NCBI RefSeq assembly: GCF_900111835.1
Contig: NZ_FOJP01000008.1
Coordinates: 1 to 64,000, forward strand
DNA length: 64,000 nucleotides
Direction: 5' to 3'
Origin: Metapseudomonas otitidis
GTDB taxonomy: Bacteria; Pseudomonadota; Gammaproteobacteria; Pseudomonadales; Pseudomonadaceae
Within the stretch, counting starts at the first letter, position 1. Each line of letters starts with the position of its first letter. This document shows positions 43,096 to 53,005 of this stretch, piece after piece. Below the pieces are notes generated by a model. The model was not told the DNA's origin. It was given only the letters and a program-made list of their open reading frames with translations, and searched no databases. Both the position numbers and the translations under genes were made by a program.

Positions 43096-44384
43096 TGACC
43101 CGCACCTGCCCCGCACTGCTCATCGCCGCACCCGCTTCCGGCCAGGGCAAGACCACCGTCACCGCCGCCCTGGCACGCCTGCACGCCCGCCAGGGCCGGC
43201 GCGTGCGGGTGTTCAAGTGCGGGCCGGATTTCCTCGACCCGATGATCCTTGCCCGCGCCTCGGGCCACCCGGTCTACCAGCTGGACCTGTGGATGATCGG
43301 CGAGGCCGAGAGCCGGCGCCTGCTGTGGGAAGCGGCGGGGGAAGCGGACCTGATCCTCATCGAGGGCGTCATGGGGCTGTTCGACGGCTCGCCGTCCGCC
43401 GCCGACCTGGCGCGGCACTTCGGCGTGCCGGTGCTGGGGGTGATTAACGGCGCCGCCATGGCCCAGACCTTCGGCGCCCTGGCCGTGGGCCTGGCCACCT
43501 ACCAGCCGGACCTGCCGTTCGCCGGCGTGCTCGGCAACCGTGTCGGCAGCCAGCGCCACAGCGACCTGATCCGCGACAGCCTGCCGGACTGGATCCGCTG
43601 GTACGGCGCCCTGCCGCGCAGCGCCGAGGTGGAGCTGCCCAGCCGTCACCTGGGGCTGGTGCAGGCCGAGGAGCTGGCCGACCTGGACGCCCGCCTGGAC
43701 GCCGCCGCCGACGCCCTGGCCGCCAGCGCCGAAGTGGCGTTGCCGCCCGCCGTGGCCTTCGCCGCGCCGGCAGCCGAACCCCTGGAGCCCTGGCTCGAGG
43801 GCGTGCGCATCGGCGTCGCCCGTGACACCTCCTTCGCCTTCCTCTACCAGGGCAACCTCGACCTGCTGCAGCGCCTGGGTGCCGAGCTGGTGTTCTTCTC
43901 GCCCCTGGTGGACGCCGAGCTGCCAGCGGTGGACAGCCTCTACCTGCCCGGTGGCTACCCGGAGCTGCACCTGCCGCAGCTGGCCGGCAACCCGGCCATG
44001 GCCGCCGCCATCCGCGCCCACCACCAGGCCGGCAAGCCGATCCTCGCCGAGTGCGGCGGCATGCTCTACCTGCTGGAGGCGCTCACCGATGCCGCCGGCC
44101 AGTCCGCCGAGCTGCTGGGCCTGCTGCCCGGCCGCGCGGTGATGCAGAAGCGCCTGGCCGCCCTGGCCCTGCAGGAAGCCGCGCTGCCGGAAGGCACCCT
44201 GCGCGGGCACACCTTCCACCACTCGCTGCTGGAGTCCCCCGAGGCGCCGCTGGTGCGCGGCCTGTGCCCCAACGACAAGCCGGTGGCCGAGGCGGTGTAC
44301 CGCATCGGCCGGCTGACCGCCTCGTACATCCACTTCTACCTGCCGTCCAACCCCCGGGCGGCTGCGGAGCTGCTGCGCCCATGA
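43095..44384 (+). CDS. cobB: Cobyrinate a,c-diamide synthase CobB
   Basis: The 429-residue amidotransferase uses glutamine to amidate the a and c carboxylates of the corrin ring. The N-terminal ATP-binding domain has AAPASGQGKTTVTAAL. The C-terminal glutaminase domain has the catalytic cysteine in PILAECGGMLYLLEAL and a late histidine in ASYIHFYLPSN. Despite the shared symbol it is unrelated to the sirtuin at 18246. It overlaps both neighbours. Confidence 0.95.
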   Translation: MTRTCPALLIAAPASGQGKTTVTAALARLHARQGRRVRVFKCGPDFLDPMILARASGHPVYQLDLWMIGEAESRRLLWEAAGEADLILIEGVMGLFDGSPSAADLARHFGVPVLGVINGAAMAQTFGALAVGLATYQPDLPFAGVLGNRVGSQRHSDLIRDSLPDWIRWYGALPRSAEVELPSRHLGLVQAEELADLDARLDAAADALAASAEVALPPAVAFAAPAAEPLEPWLEGVRIGVARDTSFAFLYQGNLDLLQRLGAELVFFSPLVDAELPAVDSLYLPGGYPELHLPQLAGNPAMAAAIRAHHQAGKPILAECGGMLYLLEALTDAAGQSAELLGLLPGRAVMQKRLAALALQEAALPEGTLRGHTFHHSLLESPEAPLVRGLCPNDKPVAEAVYRIGRLTASYIHFYLPSNPRAAAELLRP

Positions 44385-45031
44385 GCGACCACGCCTACCG
44401 CCCCGAGGACCGTGAGGCGATCTACCGGGTCATCGCCGAGCGCCGCGACATGCGCCACTTTGCCGGTGGCGAGGTGGCGCCCGAGCTGCTGGCGCGGCTG
44501 CTGGAGGCCGCCCACCAGGCGCCCAGCGTCGGCCTGATGCAGCCCTGGCGTTTCATCCGCATCCGCGACCGGGCGCTGCGCGAGGCCATCCATGGCCTGG
44601 TGGAGGCGGAGCGGGTGCGCACCGCCGAGGCCCTGGGCGAGCGTTCCGACGAATTCATGCGGCTGAAGGTGGAGGGCATCCTCGACTGCGCCGAGCTGCT
44701 GGTGGCCGGCCTGATGGACGGGCGCGAAGCCCATGTCTTCGGGCGACGCACCCTGCCGGAAATGGATATGGCTTCGCTGGCCTGCGCCATTCAGAATCTC
44801 TGGCTCGCCGCCCGTGCCGAAGGACTGGGCATGGGCTGGGTCTCGCTGTTCGAGCCCCAGGCCCTGGCCGACCTGCTGGGCATGCCGCCCGGCAGCAAGC
44901 CCCTGGCGGTGCTCTGCCTGGGCCCGGTGGAAGCCTTCTACCCGGCGCCGATGCTGGCGCTGGAAGGCTGGGCGCAACCGCGCCCACTGAGTGATCTGCT
45001 GTTCGAGAACCATTGGGGACACACGCAATGA
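44381..45031 (+). CDS. bluB: 5,6-dimethylbenzimidazole synthase BluB
   Basis: The 216-residue nitroreductase-fold protein converts reduced FMN and oxygen to dimethylbenzimidazole, the lower ligand of B12. It has the BluB pattern [35 protein letters not shown] and [13 protein letters not shown]. Its place inside the cob operon separates it from other nitroreductases. The start overlaps cobB by four bases and the stop overlaps cobD. Confidence 0.94.
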   Translation: MSDHAYRPEDREAIYRVIAERRDMRHFAGGEVAPELLARLLEAAHQAPSVGLMQPWRFIRIRDRALREAIHGLVEAERVRTAEALGERSDEFMRLKVEGILDCAELLVAGLMDGREAHVFGRRTLPEMDMASLACAIQNLWLAARAEGLGMGWVSLFEPQALADLLGMPPGSKPLAVLCLGPVEAFYPAPMLALEGWAQPRPLSDLLFENHWGHTQ

Positions 45032-45936
45032 GCCTGGGCCTGACCACACTGGTCGCACTGCTGCTGGACGCCCTGTTCGGCGAGCCCCGTCGCGGCCACC
45101 CGCTGGTGCTGTTCGGCCGCTGGGCCGAGCGCCTGGAGCGTCGTTTCAATCCGGGTGGACGCGGCTGGCGCAGCCACGGCGTCAGCGCCTGGCTGCTGGC
45201 GGTGCTGCCGCCGACGGCGGTGGTCTGGCTGCTGGCCGATCTCCCCGGGCTGGGCTGGGTGGTCAGCGTGCTGGCGCTGTATGCCGCGGTCGGTCTGCGC
45301 AGCCTCAACGAACACGCCGAGCCGGTGGCCCAGGCGCTGGAGCAGGGCGACCTGGCCCGCGCGCGGGAGCGGGTCGGCTACATGGTCAGCCGCGACACCC
45401 GCGAGCTGGACGACAGCGCCGTGGCCCGCGCCGCCACCGAGTCGGTGCTGGAGAACGGCAGCGACGCGGTGTTCGCCGCACTGTTCTGGTTCGCCGTGGC
45501 CGGCGCGCCGGGGGTGGTGCTCTACCGCCTGGCCAACACCCTCGACGCCATGTGGGGCTACCGCAACGCGCGCTTCGAACGCTTCGGCTGGGCGGCGGCG
45601 CGCATCGACGACCTCCTCAACTACATCCCCGCGCGCCTGGTGGCGCTGACCTACGCCGTGCTCGGCAAGACGGCGCTGGCCCTGCAGTGCTGGCGCCAGC
45701 AGGCGCCGCTGTGGGACAGCCCCAACGCCGGCCCGGTGATGGCCGCCGGTGCCGGCGCGCTGGGCGTGCAACTGGGCGGGCCGGCGATCTACCACGGCGA
45801 GCTGCACGAGCGGCCGCACCTGGGGCAGGGCGAGCCCGCCCGCGCCGCCGACATCCAGCGTGGCATGGACCTGGTGCGCCAGGGCGTGATGCTCTGGGTC
45901 GCCGTACTGATCGTCGGAGGGTGGCTCCTTGCTTGA
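45028..45936 (+). CDS. cobD: Adenosylcobinamide-phosphate synthase CobD (CbiB)
   Basis: The 302-residue inner-membrane protein attaches aminopropanol phosphate to adenosylcobyric acid. It has several hydrophobic segments and the family motifs [19 protein letters not shown] and [12 protein letters not shown], then [19 protein letters not shown]. It overlaps cobC by eight bases. Confidence 0.94.
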   Translation: MSLGLTTLVALLLDALFGEPRRGHPLVLFGRWAERLERRFNPGGRGWRSHGVSAWLLAVLPPTAVVWLLADLPGLGWVVSVLALYAAVGLRSLNEHAEPVAQALEQGDLARARERVGYMVSRDTRELDDSAVARAATESVLENGSDAVFAALFWFAVAGAPGVVLYRLANTLDAMWGYRNARFERFGWAAARIDDLLNYIPARLVALTYAVLGKTALALQCWRQQAPLWDSPNAGPVMAAGAGALGVQLGGPAIYHGELHERPHLGQGEPARAADIQRGMDLVRQGVMLWVAVLIVGGWLLA

Positions 45937-46921
45937 ACATGGCGGACGGCTGCGCCTTGCCGCGCAGCGCTATCGCATTCCCGAAGGCGACTGGCTGGAC
46001 CTCTCCACCGGCATCGCCCCCTACGGCCTGACCCTGCCGCCGATCCCCGCCCAGGCCTGGGCCCGCCTGCCCGAGCGGGACGACGGCCTGGAAGACGCCG
46101 CCCGCGACTACTACGGCGCCTGCGGGCTGCTGCCGGTGGCCGGCTCCCAGGCGGCGATCCAGGCCCTGCCACGCCTGCGCAAGCGCAGCCAGGTGGGCAT
46201 CATCTCGCCGTGCTACGCCGAGCATGCCGCCGCCTGGCGCCGTGAAGGCCACCGCCTCGAAGAGATCAGCGAAGCCGGCGCCCGCCGCGCCGTGGACCGC
46301 CTCGACGTGCTGCTGGTGGTCAACCCCAACAACCCCACCGGGCAACGCTTCACCCCGGACCTGCTGCTGGACTGGCACGGCCGCCTGGCCGAGCGCGGTG
46401 GCTGGCTGGTGGTGGACGAGGCGTTCATGGACGTCACCCCGGAGCAGAGCCTGGCCACTGCCAGCCACCTGCCGGGGCTGATCGTGCTGCGCTCCTTCGG
46501 CAAGTTCTTCGGCCTGGCCGGCCTGCGCCTGGGCTTCGTGCTGGCCGAGGGGCGGCTGCTGGGCGAGCTGGACGAACTGCTCGGCCCCTGGACCGTCAGC
46601 GGCCCGGCCCGCGCCCTGGCCCGGGGCCTGCTGGAAGACCGCGCCGGCCAGGCCCGGCAACGCGAGCGCCTGCTGGCCGACGGGCAGCGCCTGGAGGCCC
46701 TGCTGGCCGGCCACGGCCTGGTGCCCACCGGCGGCTGCGCGCTGTTCCAGTGGGTGGCCATGCCCCACGCCAAGGTGCTGCACGAATACCTGGCGGCGCG
46801 GGGCATCCTCACCCGGCTGTTCACCGCACCGCCCAGCCTGCGCTTCGGCCTGCCGCCGGACGAGGCCGGCTGGCGCCGCCTCGACGAGACGCTGGCCGGC
46901 TTCAACCAGGAGTTCGCATGA
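45929..46921 (+). CDS. cobC: Threonine-phosphate decarboxylase CobC
   Basis: The 330-residue PLP enzyme of the aspartate aminotransferase fold makes aminopropanol phosphate for the CobD step. It shows [26 protein letters not shown] and the PLP-binding lysine in [18 protein letters not shown]. It overlaps cobQ by four bases. In Salmonella naming this activity is CobD. Confidence 0.94.
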   Translation: MLEHGGRLRLAAQRYRIPEGDWLDLSTGIAPYGLTLPPIPAQAWARLPERDDGLEDAARDYYGACGLLPVAGSQAAIQALPRLRKRSQVGIISPCYAEHAAAWRREGHRLEEISEAGARRAVDRLDVLLVVNPNNPTGQRFTPDLLLDWHGRLAERGGWLVVDEAFMDVTPEQSLATASHLPGLIVLRSFGKFFGLAGLRLGFVLAEGRLLGELDELLGPWTVSGPARALARGLLEDRAGQARQRERLLADGQRLEALLAGHGLVPTGGCALFQWVAMPHAKVLHEYLAARGILTRLFTAPPSLRFGLPPDEAGWRRLDETLAGFNQEFA

Positions 46922-48384
46922 CCACCCTCATGGTGCAGGGCACCACCTCCGACGCCGGCAAGAGCACCCTGGTGACCGCGCTGTGCCGCTGGCTCAAGCG
47001 CCAGGGCGTGGCGGTGGTGCCGTTCAAGCCGCAGAACATGGCGCTGAACAGCGCGGTGACCGCCGACGGCGGCGAGATCGGCCGCGCCCAGGCGGTGCAG
47101 GCCCAGGCCTGCGGGCTGGCGCCGCACACCGACATGAACCCGGTGCTGCTCAAGCCCAACAGCGACACCGGTGCCCAGGTGATCATCCACGGCCGCGCCG
47201 TCACCTCGATGAACGCCGTGGCCTACCACGACTACAAGAAGGTCGCCCTGCAGGCGGTGCTGGCCTCCCACCAGCGCCTGCAGGCGGGCTACCAGGTGGT
47301 GATGGTGGAGGGCGCCGGCTCCCCGGCGGAGATCAACCTGCGCGCCAACGACATCGCCAACATGGGCTTCGCCGAGGCAGTGGACTGCCCGGTGATCCTC
47401 ATCGCCGACATCGACCGGGGCGGCGTCTTCGCCCACCTGGTGGGCACCCTGGAACTGCTCTCGGACAGCGAGCAGGCGCGGGTGAAGGGCTTCGTCATCA
47501 ACCGCTTCCGGGGCGACATCGCCCTGCTGCAACCCGGCCTCGACTGGCTGGAGCAGCGCACCGGCAAGCCGGTGCTGGGGGTGCTGCCGTACCTCACCGA
47601 CTTCCACCTGGAGGCCGAGGACGCCATCGACCGCCGCCAGGCCGACAAGACCGGCGAGGTGCTGCGGGTGGCGGTGCCGGTGCTGCCGCGCATCAGCAAC
47701 CACACCGATTTCGACCCCCTGCGCCTGCACCCGCAGGTGCAGCTCACCTTCGTCGCACCGGGGCAGCCGCTGCCACCGGCGGACCTGGTCATCCTCCCCG
47801 GCTCCAAGAGCGTGCGCGCCGACCTGGCGCGGCTGCGCGAGCACGGCTGGGACCGCGCCCTGGCCCGTCACCTGCGCTACGGCGGCAAGGTGCTGGGCAT
47901 CTGCGGCGGCTACCAGATGCTCGGCCGGCGCATCGCCGATCCCCATGCCCTGGAAGGCCCGGCGGGGGAGAGCGAGGGCCTCGGCCTGCTGGAGCTGGAC
48001 ACCGTGCTGGAGCCGGAGAAGCAACTGCGCAACGTGCGCGGCCGCCTGAGCCTGGGCGACGTGCCGGTGAGCGGCTACGAGATCCACGCCGGAGTCAGCC
48101 AGGGCCCGGCCCTGGAGCGACCCGTCGCCCAGCTGGAGGATGGCCGCTGTGACGGTGCCCTGAGCCCGGACGGCCAGGTGCTCGGCACCTACCTGCACGG
48201 CCTGTTCGAAGGCGCCGAGGCCCGCGAGGCGCTGCTGCGCTGGGCCGGCCTGGAGCAGGTGCAGGCCGTGGACTACCCGGCCCTGCGCGAGCGCGACATC
48301 GAGCGCCTGGCCGATCAGGTCGAGCGCCACCTGGACACCGACCTGCTGCGCCGCCTCTGCGGCCTGGAGCCTGCCCATGGCTGA
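46918..48384 (+). CDS. cobQ: Cobyric acid synthase CobQ
   Basis: The 488-residue glutamine amidotransferase amidates the b, d, e and g side chains of adenosylcobyrinate diamide. The ATP domain starts [20 protein letters not shown]. The glutaminase domain has its cysteine in [17 protein letters not shown] and a late histidine in [10 protein letters not shown]. It overlaps cobP by eight bases. Confidence 0.96.
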   Translation: MTTLMVQGTTSDAGKSTLVTALCRWLKRQGVAVVPFKPQNMALNSAVTADGGEIGRAQAVQAQACGLAPHTDMNPVLLKPNSDTGAQVIIHGRAVTSMNAVAYHDYKKVALQAVLASHQRLQAGYQVVMVEGAGSPAEINLRANDIANMGFAEAVDCPVILIADIDRGGVFAHLVGTLELLSDSEQARVKGFVINRFRGDIALLQPGLDWLEQRTGKPVLGVLPYLTDFHLEAEDAIDRRQADKTGEVLRVAVPVLPRISNHTDFDPLRLHPQVQLTFVAPGQPLPPADLVILPGSKSVRADLARLREHGWDRALARHLRYGGKVLGICGGYQMLGRRIADPHALEGPAGESEGLGLLELDTVLEPEKQLRNVRGRLSLGDVPVSGYEIHAGVSQGPALERPVAQLEDGRCDGALSPDGQVLGTYLHGLFEGAEAREALLRWAGLEQVQAVDYPALRERDIERLADQVERHLDTDLLRRLCGLEPAHG

Positions 48385-48895
48385 ACTGATCCTCGGCGGC
48401 GCCCGTTCGGGCAAGAGCCGCCTGGCCGAACGACAGGCGGCCGACTCCGGCCTGGCGGTGGTGTACATCGCCACCAGCCAGCCGCTGGATGGCGAGATGA
48501 GCGCCCGCGTCGCCCATCACCGCGCCCGCCGGCCCGACCACTGGGGCCTGGTGGAGGAGCCCGTGGAACTGGCCCGCGTGCTGCGCGAGCACGCCAGTGC
48601 CGGCACCTGCCTGCTGGTGGACTGCCTGACCCTCTGGCTCACCAACCTGCTGATGCTGGAGGACGAGGCGCGCCTGGCCGCCGAGCGCGATGCGCTGCTG
48701 GCCTGCATCGCCGAGCTGCCCGGCCGCGTGCTGCTGGTGAGCAATGAAACCGGCCTGGGGGTGGTGCCCCTGGGTGAACTGACCCGGCGCTACGTGGACG
48801 AGGCGGGCTGGCTGCACCAGGCCCTGGCCGAGCGTTGCACCCGCGTGACCTTCACCGTCGCCGGCCTGCCCATGCTGTTGAAGGGAGCTTCCTGA
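48377..48895 (+). CDS. cobP: Adenosylcobinamide kinase/guanylyltransferase CobP
   Basis: The 172-residue bifunctional enzyme phosphorylates adenosylcobinamide and adds GMP. The P-loop [18 protein letters not shown] and the segment [14 protein letters not shown] match the CobP/CobU family. The stop shares one base with the cobT start (TGATG). Confidence 0.95.
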   Translation: MAELILGGARSGKSRLAERQAADSGLAVVYIATSQPLDGEMSARVAHHRARRPDHWGLVEEPVELARVLREHASAGTCLLVDCLTLWLTNLLMLEDEARLAAERDALLACIAELPGRVLLVSNETGLGVVPLGELTRRYVDEAGWLHQALAERCTRVTFTVAGLPMLLKGAS

Positions 48896-49953
48896 TGAAC
48901 ACCGACGCCTGGTGGCTGGCCGCCTGCCAACCCGAAGACGCCTCCGCCCGCGACCTGGCCCTCACCCGGCAGGACCAGTTGACCAAGCCCCGTGGCGCCC
49001 TGGGCCGCCTGGAGGACGTGGCCGTGACCCTGGCCGCCCTGCAGGGTCGCGAGCGTCCGCGCATCGAGCGGCCCTGGTTCACCGTGTTCGCTGGTGACCA
49101 CGGCGTGGTGGCCGAGGGCGTGTCGGCCTATCCCCAGGCGGTGACCGGCGAGATGCTGCGCAACTTCGTGCGCGGCGGCGCCGCCATCAGCGTGCTGGCC
49201 CGCACCCAGGGCGCACCGCTGGAGCTGGTGGACCTGGGCACCGCCGTGTCCATCGAGCCGCTGCCCGGTGTGCTGCACCTGAACCTCGGGCCGGGCACGG
49301 CGAACTTCGCCCAGGGCCCGGCGATGAGCGAGGCCCAGTGCCACGCCGCCCTGGCGGCCGGTCGCGACAGTGCCGAACGTGCCCGTGCCGAAGGTGCCGA
49401 CCTGTACCTGGGCGGCGAGATGGGCATCGGCAACACCACCACCGCCAGTGCCCTGGCCGCCGGCCTGACCGGCACCTCCGCCACCACCCTGGCGGGTCCC
49501 GGCACCGGCCTGGACGCGGCGGGCGTGCAGCGCAAGGCCCAGGTGATCGACCAGGCCCTGGCGCTGCATCGAACTCACTGCGAAGCCCCGCTGGAAGCCC
49601 TGCGGCGCCTGGGCGGCTTCGAACTGGCGGCCCTGGCGGGCGCCTACCTGGCCTGTGCCCAGCGCGGCATCCCGGTGCTGGTGGACGGCTTCATCTGCAG
49701 CGTTGCCGCGCTCTGTGCCGTGCGCCTCAACCCCACATGCCGCCCCTGGTTGCTGTTCGCCCACCGCTCCGCCGAGCCGGGCCACCTGGCGGTGCTGGAG
49801 GCGTTGGGCGCCGAGCCGCTGCTGGACCTGGGCCTGCGCCTGGGCGAGGGCAGTGGTGCGGCGGTGGCCTTGCCGCTGCTGCGCCTGGCCTGCGACCTGC
49901 ACGGCGGCATGGCCACCTTTGCCGAGGCGGCCGTCTCGGACCGCCCGGCATGA
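48895..49953 (+). CDS. cobT: Nicotinate-nucleotide--dimethylbenzimidazole phosphoribosyltransferase CobT
   Basis: The 352-residue enzyme makes alpha-ribazole phosphate from dimethylbenzimidazole and nicotinate mononucleotide. Family motifs are [34 protein letters not shown] and [17 protein letters not shown]. The ATG at 48895 gives the family N-terminus and follows AGGGAG. It works with BluB, encoded in the same operon, so the cell can make its own lower ligand. It overlaps the phosphatase gene by four bases. Confidence 0.95.
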   Translation: MNTDAWWLAACQPEDASARDLALTRQDQLTKPRGALGRLEDVAVTLAALQGRERPRIERPWFTVFAGDHGVVAEGVSAYPQAVTGEMLRNFVRGGAAISVLARTQGAPLELVDLGTAVSIEPLPGVLHLNLGPGTANFAQGPAMSEAQCHAALAAGRDSAERARAEGADLYLGGEMGIGNTTTASALAAGLTGTSATTLAGPGTGLDAAGVQRKAQVIDQALALHRTHCEAPLEALRRLGGFELAALAGAYLACAQRGIPVLVDGFICSVAALCAVRLNPTCRPWLLFAHRSAEPGHLAVLEALGAEPLLDLGLRLGEGSGAAVALPLLRLACDLHGGMATFAEAAVSDRPA

Positions 49954-50495
49954 GCCGGGTCATCGACCTGCTGCGCCATGGCGAGACGGAGCGCGGGGGT
50001 GGCTTTCGCGGCAGCCTCGACGATGCCCTGACCGCCACCGGCTGGACGCAGATGCGCGCAGCCGTGGAAGGCGCCGGGCCCTGGACGCGGATCGTCAGCT
50101 CGCCGCTGCAGCGCTGCGCCGCCTTCGCCCGTGAGCTGGCGGAGCGGCTGGCGCTGCCCCTGGCCTTCGACGAGGACCTGCGCGAGCTGCACTTCGGTGA
50201 CTGGGAAGGGCGCAGCGCGGCCGAGCTGATGGAAACCGACGCCGACGGGCTCGGTGCCTTCTGGAACGATCCCTATGCCTTCACCCCGCCCAACGGTGAG
50301 CCGCTGGAGGCCTTCGAGGCACGGGTGCTGGCCGCCCGCCAGCGGCTGCTGGAGGGCGGCGATGGGCCGGTGCTGGTGGTCAGCCATGGCGGGGTGATCC
50401 GCCTGTTGCTGGCGCAGGCCCGGGGCCTGCCTCGGCAGCAACTGATGAGCGTCGAGGTGCCCCACGCCTCGCTGCAACGGATCGTGCTGCCATGA
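49950..50495 (+). CDS. Histidine phosphatase, probable alpha-ribazole phosphatase
   Basis: The 181-residue protein has the histidine-phosphatase signature [13 protein letters not shown] and the second histidine in [25 protein letters not shown] carries the acidic residue. Lying between cobT and cobV, it most likely dephosphorylates alpha-ribazole phosphate or cobalamin 5'-phosphate. The Salmonella counterpart is called CobC, a name already used here for the decarboxylase. Confidence 0.9.
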   Translation: MSRVIDLLRHGETERGGGFRGSLDDALTATGWTQMRAAVEGAGPWTRIVSSPLQRCAAFARELAERLALPLAFDEDLRELHFGDWEGRSAAELMETDADGLGAFWNDPYAFTPPNGEPLEAFEARVLAARQRLLEGGDGPVLVVSHGGVIRLLLAQARGLPRQQLMSVEVPHASLQRIVLP

Positions 50496-51223
50496 CGCCG
50501 TTGCTGATCGCCCTGCAGTTCCTCACCCGCCTGCCGGTGCGCCTGCCGGGCATGCCCGAGCCGCAGCAGATCGGTCGCTCGCTGCTGTTCTACCCGCTGG
50601 TGGGCGCGCTGCTCGGCCTGTTGTTGCTTGGCCTGGAGTGGCTGCTGGGGGATACCGCGCTGCTGCTCAAGGCGGCGCTGCTGCTGGCCGCCTGGGTGGC
50701 CCTGAGCGGTGGCCTGCACCTGGATGGCCTGGCCGATACGGCGGACGCCTGGGTCGGTGGCTACTGCGACCGCGAGCGCACCCTGGCGATCATGAAGGAC
50801 CCGCGCAGCGGCCCCATCGCGGTGGTGGTGCTGGTGCTGGTGTTGCTGCTGAAGTTCGCCGCGCTGGTGGCGCTGCTGGAGCAGGGCCCCATCGCCTCGC
50901 TGCTGCTGGCGCCCTGGCTGGCGCGTGGCCTGCTGCCGCTGCTGTTCATGACCACCCCCTACGTGCGCCCGGGCGGCCTGGGCCAGGCTCTGGCCGAGCA
51001 CCTGCCGCGCCAGGCGCTGCCCTGGGTGCTGGGCGCCCACGCGCTGCTGGGCCTGGTGTTCGGCTGGGTGGCGCTGGTGTCGCTGGCGGCGGCCCTGGCC
51101 GTGTTCGCCGTGTGGCGGCGCGGCCTGATGCGCCGGCTGGGCGGCACCACCGGGGACACCGCCGGGGCGCTGGTGGAGCTGGTGGAGGTGGGGGTGCTGG
51201 TGGCGGTGGTACTGCTGGCCTGA
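50492..51223 (+). CDS. cobV: Adenosylcobinamide-GDP ribazoletransferase CobV (CobS)
   Basis: The 243-residue inner-membrane enzyme joins the corrin part with alpha-ribazole in the last step of cobalamin synthesis. It is very hydrophobic, starts LLIALQFLTRLPVRLPG and has the acidic motif GLHLDGLADTADAWVGG with RTLAIMKDPRSGPIAV. It is the last gene of the overlapping cob series and is followed by a 26-base palindrome. Confidence 0.95.
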   Translation: MTPLLIALQFLTRLPVRLPGMPEPQQIGRSLLFYPLVGALLGLLLLGLEWLLGDTALLLKAALLLAAWVALSGGLHLDGLADTADAWVGGYCDRERTLAIMKDPRSGPIAVVVLVLVLLLKFAALVALLEQGPIASLLLAPWLARGLLPLLFMTTPYVRPGGLGQALAEHLPRQALPWVLGAHALLGLVFGWVALVSLAAALAVFAVWRRGLMRRLGGTTGDTAGALVELVEVGVLVAVVLLA

Positions 51224-51249
51224 GCACCGGGGCCGCGCGGCCCCGGTGC
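51224..51249. terminator. 26-base palindrome between convergent cobV and sphingomyelinase genes
   Basis: GCACCGGGGCCG is followed by CG and its exact complement CGGCCCCGGTGC. It begins one base past the cobV stop and ends nine bases before the end of the convergent gene. It could stop transcription from both sides, although no U-run follows in either direction. Confidence 0.7.
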
Positions 51250-51257
51250 GACCCGGC

Positions 51258-52808
51258 TCAGAAACGCAGCTTGCTGCGCCAGTCCTCGTGGACAGCGGTG
51301 GGGGCTACTTCCACACGGAAGCGGCTGCCGTCCTGGGCGTTGCCCCAGAGGAACAGGTGGTCCTTCCAGGCGCCGTCGGGCCAGATCTTCAGGTAGTAGT
51401 CGTGGCCGGGCAGGGGGCGTTGCCCGCTGTAGTCGATGAAGGCCACCTGGTCGCCGTCCTTCAGGCACTGCCCCTGGTCGTTGTCGATCTGCACGCGCAG
51501 GTGCCGCGAGGGCTTGCCGGCGGCGGGGTAGTAGCCCCATTTGCCGGCACCGTGTTCGTACCAGGTGAGGAAGTAGCCGGGGTAGGCGCGGGATTCCAGG
51601 GTGACGTAGTCGCCGTTGCGTACGCAGAAGCTGGCGAAGTGGTCCCAGGCATTGAGGCTGAAGGTGCTGGCGTCGTCGCGGCCGTTGCCGGTGACGGTGA
51701 CCCAGTTGGTGGCCTTTGCCCCGGTGCGCAAGGCATTGCCGTTGTCCAGGCTGCGCAGCACCACGCGGGCGTAGCGGTTGTCGGTGGGCTTGTAGGCCTG
51801 CTGCGGCGTGCGCAGCGGGTCGGCGTAGGTGAAGGCGGCCACCGGGTAGTGGTCGGAGTAGTCCTGGTAGTACCAGGTGTTGACGCCGTCGCTGGCACTC
51901 CAGCGCGGGGAGGGGATGTCCAGCGCCTGGTTGTGCCAGTAGGACACCTGGCCGTGGCGGTTGGAGACCAGGATGTAGTCGAGGTACTCCGGCGGGTTGC
52001 TCGGCGCCTTGCCGGGGCCGTTGTCCTTGTAGGGATACTGGTAGCCGGTGACGCCATTGCGCCGGGTGTCGAAGGTGGCGGAGGCACCGGCGTAGCTGTC
52101 GGGCTCGCGCAGGTCCAGCTGGGCCAGCATGTGCGGGTATTCGTTGCTGCCGCGGATGACGTTGAGGTCGCCGCCGATGAACAGCACTTCGTTGGCGGGG
52201 ATGTTCTCGCGGTCGATGAAGGCGCGCATTTCCCTGAACTGGCTTTCCCGCACGGCACGGCCTCCATCCGGGCAGGCGCTGTCGGCGGCCTGGGTGTGGG
52301 TGGCGATGACGTGAAAGGGGCGCTCGCCGCGCAGCACCTTGACGTAGACGAAGCCCTTGTTGGCCAGCCGGTCGGCGCCACAGGCATCGCGGTAGAGGTA
52401 TTGCACCCGGCGTGCGATGGGCCAGCGGCTGACGATGGCGACGCCGCCGTCGTCGAGGTTGGCGGCGGGGTTGCCGGTGGTGGCGTCCCAGCCGGCGGTG
52501 GAGCGGCCGAGCACGGGCGTCTGGTGCGGGTAGCGGCCCCTCAGACCGTTCAGCAGGATGTCGGAGGCGGCGTTGTCGAACAGTTCGTTGAAGATGATCA
52601 GGTCGCGCTCTTCCAGGTAGTCGGCGCGGGTCATCAGCCGGGCGCGATCCTGATTGCTCCAGCTGAACTTGAACGGCAGCGGCGTGAGGAAGAAGGCGTT
52701 GTGGGTGAGCAGGTTGTAGGCGTCGGGCCGGGGATCGGGGGCGGCCTGGGCCTGGGTGGCGGCGAGGAGGGTGAGCAGCGTTCCGGTGATGCGGGCAGAT
52801 GGGGTCAT
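51258..52808 (-). CDS. Secreted sphingomyelinase C-type phosphodiesterase
   Basis: The 516-residue protein has a signal peptide (ITGTLLTLLAATQAQA). An endonuclease/exonuclease/phosphatase domain of the bacterial neutral sphingomyelinase type follows. Metal and catalytic residues are seen in LIIFNELFDNA, VIATHTQAADS, FIGGDLNVIRG and YSDHYPVAAF. The last 165 residues form a separate beta-rich domain (residues about 350-516), perhaps for substrate binding. ATG 52808 is preferred because AAGGA is seven bases upstream. A nuclease of the same fold cannot be fully excluded. Confidence 0.82.
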   Translation of the reverse strand: MTPSARITGTLLTLLAATQAQAAPDPRPDAYNLLTHNAFFLTPLPFKFSWSNQDRARLMTRADYLEERDLIIFNELFDNAASDILLNGLRGRYPHQTPVLGRSTAGWDATTGNPAANLDDGGVAIVSRWPIARRVQYLYRDACGADRLANKGFVYVKVLRGERPFHVIATHTQAADSACPDGGRAVRESQFREMRAFIDRENIPANEVLFIGGDLNVIRGSNEYPHMLAQLDLREPDSYAGASATFDTRRNGVTGYQYPYKDNGPGKAPSNPPEYLDYILVSNRHGQVSYWHNQALDIPSPRWSASDGVNTWYYQDYSDHYPVAAFTYADPLRTPQQAYKPTDNRYARVVLRSLDNGNALRTGAKATNWVTVTGNGRDDASTFSLNAWDHFASFCVRNGDYVTLESRAYPGYFLTWYEHGAGKWGYYPAAGKPSRHLRVQIDNDQGQCLKDGDQVAFIDYSGQRPLPGHDYYLKIWPDGAWKDHLFLWGNAQDGSRFRVEVAPTAVHEDWRSKLRF

Positions 52809-52955
52809 TGGCATGTCCTTGATGGGGGCTCAGGGCGGCGCGACGCTACCACCCGTTGGCGGACCGGCTAAGGCTTCGTCCGTTTCGTCCGCTGTAAGAA
52901 ACATCAGCTGTATGACGGCGACATTTCATGGATAGCTGAAGGCCTGGCGTCGTCT

Positions 52956-52987
52956 GCCCCAGGCCTCCCGTCGGGAGCGCCTGGGGC
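52956..52987 (-). terminator. Hairpin downstream of the acyl-CoA dehydrogenase gene
   Basis: The nested stem GCCCCAGGC/GCCTGGGGC and CTCCC/GGGAG with loop GTC lies 18 bases past the dehydrogenase stop on the minus strand. No long U-run follows, so it is a likely but not certain terminator. Confidence 0.65.
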
Positions 52988-53005
52988 GATGCCCCACCCG
53001 GTGCC

